From: Apodemus sylvaticus
Taxonomy: Eukaryota; Chordata; Mammalia; Rodentia; Muridae
Direction of reading: 5' to 3'
Assembly (NCBI RefSeq): GCF_947179515.1
Contig: NC_067477.1
Location: 130,145,896 to 130,209,895 of the forward strand
DNA: 64,000 bases
Numbering within the stretch: position 1 is the stretch's first letter; the number at the start of each line of letters is the position of its first letter. The notes under the pieces are model-generated. The model saw only the letters and a program-made list of their open reading frames with translations. It made no database searches and had not been told where the DNA came from. Shown here in pieces: positions 60,081-64,000 of the stretch. A program made the translations under genes and the position numbers.

Positions 60081-63040
60081 TTCTAGAGGGTAGGTGCCTC
60101 CAAGTTCATGAGAACCAAGGCTTTTATTTTTTTCAAGACAAGTTCTTCACTTTTTCATGTGTCTATTTGTTTAGCCTAGGAAAAGTAATAATATGATGAT
60201 GATAAAATCAAAATAAATAGTCTATAGTTAAAATTATTAGTAAAGTCCAAAGTGCTACCCTTAGCATTTTCAGACCACTGCTTGCAACTTAAAAGCTTAA
60301 AATATGCCCCCTGCTATAATTCTGTTAAATAAGTGCCTAGACAAAAGTACTATTCATTGTATTTGCCCAATTCACAAAATGAATGTTACTATTAAGCTTC
60401 CGTATCTGATCCCTGATAGCTATACAGTTTATCCCATGTAACATGAAAGCTGTGTTTGTGAAAAAGCCAATGGTAATGATAGCTAGCACAATGAAATGTC
60501 GTGACAATGTGCATCACACTCCCAAGAGGCAATCCCAATGCATTCATCAACCACTTGTGACTTTCATACTCATCATCTTTGAAGATATAAGAGATTCTCA
60601 GGGTATGATTTTAGAGAAAGAAAGAAAAACGTTTCCACAAATGTGTGTCACTTGCAGTCTAGAACAAGTTGCAGGAAATAATTTCCCCTATTTCAAGACC
60701 AGGGTACAGGGCTTTCTATGGGAACTTCATAGCATCCTTAATGGTTCCATTTCTAGTTAGTTGAACACCATGAACTGGAATTTAACATGCAATAAAGAAA
60801 CATAAAGGTGAACTGAGCAATTATTGAGCTCTTTTGATGCTAATGAAGAATAACAACTCTTATTCCAAGATCTGGCCAGTGCTCAGGAGTTTTCAGAGTA
60901 TTAGGGGATAAGGATTTCCTTTTGCACTTGTGCATAAACAGCAAGGCAGACTAGAAGGAAAAACATCAATTCACTACTGAGTGTCTTGAGCATATGCATG
61001 TTCTCAGCAGAAAGATACTTCAGGCTTCAGAAAGACTGAGGGAAAAGTATAAAAGGCAATTAATTCTTGATCGAAACGATGGTTGGATAATCAAAGTAAT
61101 GGGAATGTTTGGTGAGACAGAACTTTACATTTGCCAAATCTAGAGCATTCTTTGTCTCCAGAGTGACATCTGTCATTAGCAATTTTCAACATCCATTTCC
61201 ATTCCTGACTCCCATTGCTCCAATTTAGCACAACTGAAATACAATGACTTCGATGAGCAGTGACAAATCGAGGCACTGGTTGAATTGGGATAATAAAACA
61301 CATGCCCCCTTCTGTCTTTCAGAGTCTTACAAGTGGTAAACACTTAAGGGAAGCAATTTCAACCTGATACTGGTATCAAAGTTGTCTTTTACAAAGACCT
61401 CAACTATTAACTCCTTAGATGCAGCTATGTTGTTGGATTGAAGATACTGGAGAACAGTTCAAACTAATCAAACTTAATCAGAAAAGCTTTAAGGACCTAT
61501 CACAGGATTCATTCATGGGCAGAAGAGAGCATTGACCTGTAGACTAATTTTAAAGGCTCTTTGGTCACAGGATGTTCTTTGATGACACCAGCTCTACTTG
61601 TTAAGTGTATGGTTTACTTGTTAGGTTGATTGCAGTGAGATTACTCACAACCATCAGTAATATCACGGCAGGCATCTGAATAGCCCACAACAAACTTATC
61701 ATTTTCTATCTTTGTTCCAACATCTAGTCTTCACTTTCATTCTCTGGTTTCCCTTCTGTTTCCAAAGTAGTTTCTGCTTAGTGTTCCAAGGTGAGGACAT
61801 TCTGAACCATGATAGAAAAATAAATGAAAAAGTTACCTATTCAGAGTTTAAGCTACAGCATTAAATATCAGCATTTCCCATTGTTTAAGTAAGAGCATGT
61901 ATTGACAGCATGACTTGTTGAAAATTAGTAGTACCCAGCAGTATTGGAGAGTAATGGTCTCTTCCCCAGTGCATTGTGAATTGTACTCATTAAGCCTGTT
62001 TCCCTGCGTGCTTCTAATTATCAACTATTCAGTAAGTAGCCACGTAAAAGCACTTCTGCACTTCATAGAAACCAAGAAGCTTGCTATCCATAATTACAGG
62101 GAATATTTGGATAGAGGAGGAAAGTCTTAATTTTCTTAATGTTTTCATGCATAGAAAAACAACCAAGCTTTCCTTTGTTCTTGTAATTGCATTGACTGGC
62201 CCTCACTGGGTTTGCTTTACCAAGTTGCAAGCAAGCCAGACCATTGAAATGTTGAAAACACATCTTTGAACAGTTCCTTCTTATTTATTTTCTGTAGCCC
62301 TAAAGGCCTTGATAAGGATCTTCTCAAGTTACATTTATCTTATGCAATCACTCTCAGAGGGCCAGGCTGGACTCTCTATTCATTGACCTTAAATCTTGAT
62401 TAACTTTTGGCTGGAAACTAATAAAGCTGGCAACTAGAAAATAGAATAGTCCATGATTTATGGAATCTTGCCTGAAAACGCAGCAGGGGAAGGAATAACA
62501 AATGTTCTTTTATTAAGGCTCTGCCAAGTTAATGGGTCTGACTTTGTCAAGTTTCTAATAGGATTTAGGGATGTTGAAAACTGTGTCTACAGAGTTAAAT
62601 AGGTATGGAAAGAATGGAGAAGTTTCAAATGATTGATTTTTAAATCTTGTCAAGAAATATTACTGAGTGATGTATGTAACTAGTCATTGATATCAAACAT
62701 ATGACAACAGGGAATATCATCTATTCTATACCATGATTTTAATACCATATATTATATGTGATAAAAAAGCTTACTCATGGGCATGTAGTACACCAGAAGA
62801 GTTTGAAAGAATTCTAGCCACTATTAGTATCAACTTGTTTTTGCAGATTCTGCTCATATTATATTGATATTTCTATCTTGCCTGTAAAATATTGTTAGAG
62901 GCTAGATCAAATTTCCTCCAACAATTAGAGTTGCCAACTTCTTTCCATAGGTCTCTTTTGACATATTTTTACATTCTGAGGACATGATATCAGTTATATA
63001 CTAACACTCAGTGGTTCTACTTGGCAGGCTGATTCTTTTT
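60081..63040. other. Unrecognised DNA
   Basis: About 3 kb with only short frames (longest 105 codons at 60443-60760, no recognisable motif) and no repeat that I can name. Confidence 0.5.
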
Positions 63041-63978
63041 TTTATTGGATATTTTCTTTATTTACATTTCAAATATTAATCCCCTTTCCCTCTGAAAAAA
63101 CCCTATCTCATCCCCCATCTCCTTGCTTACCAATCCACTCACTCCCATTTCTCTGTCCGGGTATTCCCCTAAACTGGGGAATCAGTTTCTCAGCCTTCTC
63201 ATAACCAAGAGCCTCTCCTTCCTTTGATGTCCAACAAGGCCATCATATGCAACTGGAGCCATGGATCCCTCCATGCGTACTATTTGGTTGGTAGTTTAGT
63301 CCCTGGGAGCTCTGGGATACCAGTGGGTTCATATAGTTGCTCCTCCTATGGGGCTGTAAGCTCTTCCAGCTCCTAGGGTCCTTTCTCTAGCTCCTCCATT
63401 GGGAACCTTGTGCTCAGTCCAATGGTTGTCTGAGAGCACCCACCTCTGTACTTGTCAGGTACTCGCAGAGCCTCTCAGAAGAGAGCTATATCAGGCTCCT
63501 GTTAGCAAGCCCTTATTGGCATCCACAATAGTGTCTGGGTTTGGGGATGGAACCCCACAGGGGGCAGTCTTGGGATGGTCTTTCCTTCAGGCTCTTCTCC
63601 ACACATTGTCTCTGTATCTTCTCCCATGTAGGCATTTTATTCCCCCTTCTAAGAAGGACTTAAGTATCCATACTTTGGTCTTCATTCTTGAGCTTCATTT
63701 GGGCTATGAATTGTATGTTGGGTATTAGAAGCTTCTGAACTAATATCCACTTGTCAGCAACTGCATACCGTGTGTTCTTTTGTGATTAGGTTACCTTACT
63801 CAGGATGATATTTTCTAGTTCCATCCATTTGCCTAAGAATTTCATGAATTCATTGTTATTAACAGCTGAGCAATATTTCATCATGTAAATGTACCACATT
63901 TTCTGTACCCATTCCTCTGTTGAGAGACATCTGGGTTCTTCCCAGCGTCTGGCTATTATAAATAAGGCTACTATGAAC
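63041..63978 (-). mobile_element. Lx-type L1 3' end, running toward the window edge
   Basis: T run complement at about 63038-63044, full-length Lx 3'UTR to about 63740, then the ORF2 C-terminus ('ttttctagttccatccattt', 'ttctgtacccattcctctgt'). ORF2 sequence stops at about 63978, where it folds back on itself. The ORF2 here is broken. Sibling of the copies at 20546 and 32727. Confidence 0.88.
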
Positions 63979-63993
63979 CTATGTTCATAGTAG
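63968..63993. repeat. Perfect 11-bp inverted repeat at an L1 break
   Basis: CTACTATGAAC (63968-63978), loop CTAT, GTTCATAGTAG (63983-63993). The left arm is normal L1 sequence, the right arm its exact complement, then GAGGATG to the window end. Confidence 0.9.
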
Positions 63994-64000
63994 GAGGATG

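Noticed and set aside
59819..60196. 125-codon frame with a long RE repeat
   Set aside because: Encoded by the (AG)n tract. Any pure AG run is open in every frame.

Overview
This window is repeat-dense mammalian DNA, almost certainly from a murid rodent and most likely rat. The evidence is the mix of repeats: long LINE-1 copies whose ORF2 and 3' untranslated sequence read like the rat L1 lineage, older Lx-type rodent L1 tails, B1/B3/B4 SINEs, MT-type MaLR LTRs, a URR1 hAT element, class II (ERVK-like) solo LTRs, and long (TG)n, (AG)n, (TC)n and (CTTT)n microsatellites. Family names come from recognition by eye; no database was searched. I see no intact protein-coding gene. Every long open frame is either a broken L1 ORF2/ORF1 or a by-product of simple repeats. 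The region is probably intergenic, or deep inside a large intron.

Layout. 1-4.5 kb: a URR1 DNA transposon split by a 2.3-kb minus-strand L1, then an old L1 tail. 4.5-8 kb: mostly unrecognised sequence. 8-9.7 kb: an MT-type LTR split by a B3 SINE, then a short plus-strand L1 with a clear target-site duplication. 11-13.8 kb: one old L1 tail nested in an older one. 15.7-17.1 kb: an LTR fragment and a 5'-inverted L1. 19.5-21.4 kb: an MT solo LTR with an exact 5-bp duplication, then an L1 with a deleted 3'UTR. 23.1-28.1 kb: the longest element, a minus-strand L1 reaching two tandem promoter monomers but missing almost all of its endonuclease domain. 28.9-33.3 kb: a 5'-inverted L1, a third rat-type L1, a (CTTT)n tract and an Lx tail. 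33.3-46 kb: mostly unrecognised DNA with scattered SINEs and LTRs, and one candidate small exon near 45.9 kb. 46.5-54.3 kb: MT LTRs, a class II solo LTR, and a stack of nested insertions inside a very old L1. 54.3-63 kb: mostly unrecognised DNA with microsatellites, a SINE and an LTR. 63-64 kb: an Lx-type L1 running to the window edge.

Nothing here forms an operon or multi-gene system, and I found no convincing new biological system. The best leads are structural: an L1 ORF1/5'UTR fragment inserted with its own target-site duplication although it has no L1 3' end (51.15-51.87 kb); a 66-base inverted near-duplicate abutting a truncated L1 3' end (29.90 and 35.61 kb); a solo LTR with exact 6-bp duplications and a 46-bp tandem repeat in its U3 (52.66-53.16 kb); and a TATA/ATG/splice-donor arrangement at 45.88-46.02 kb.
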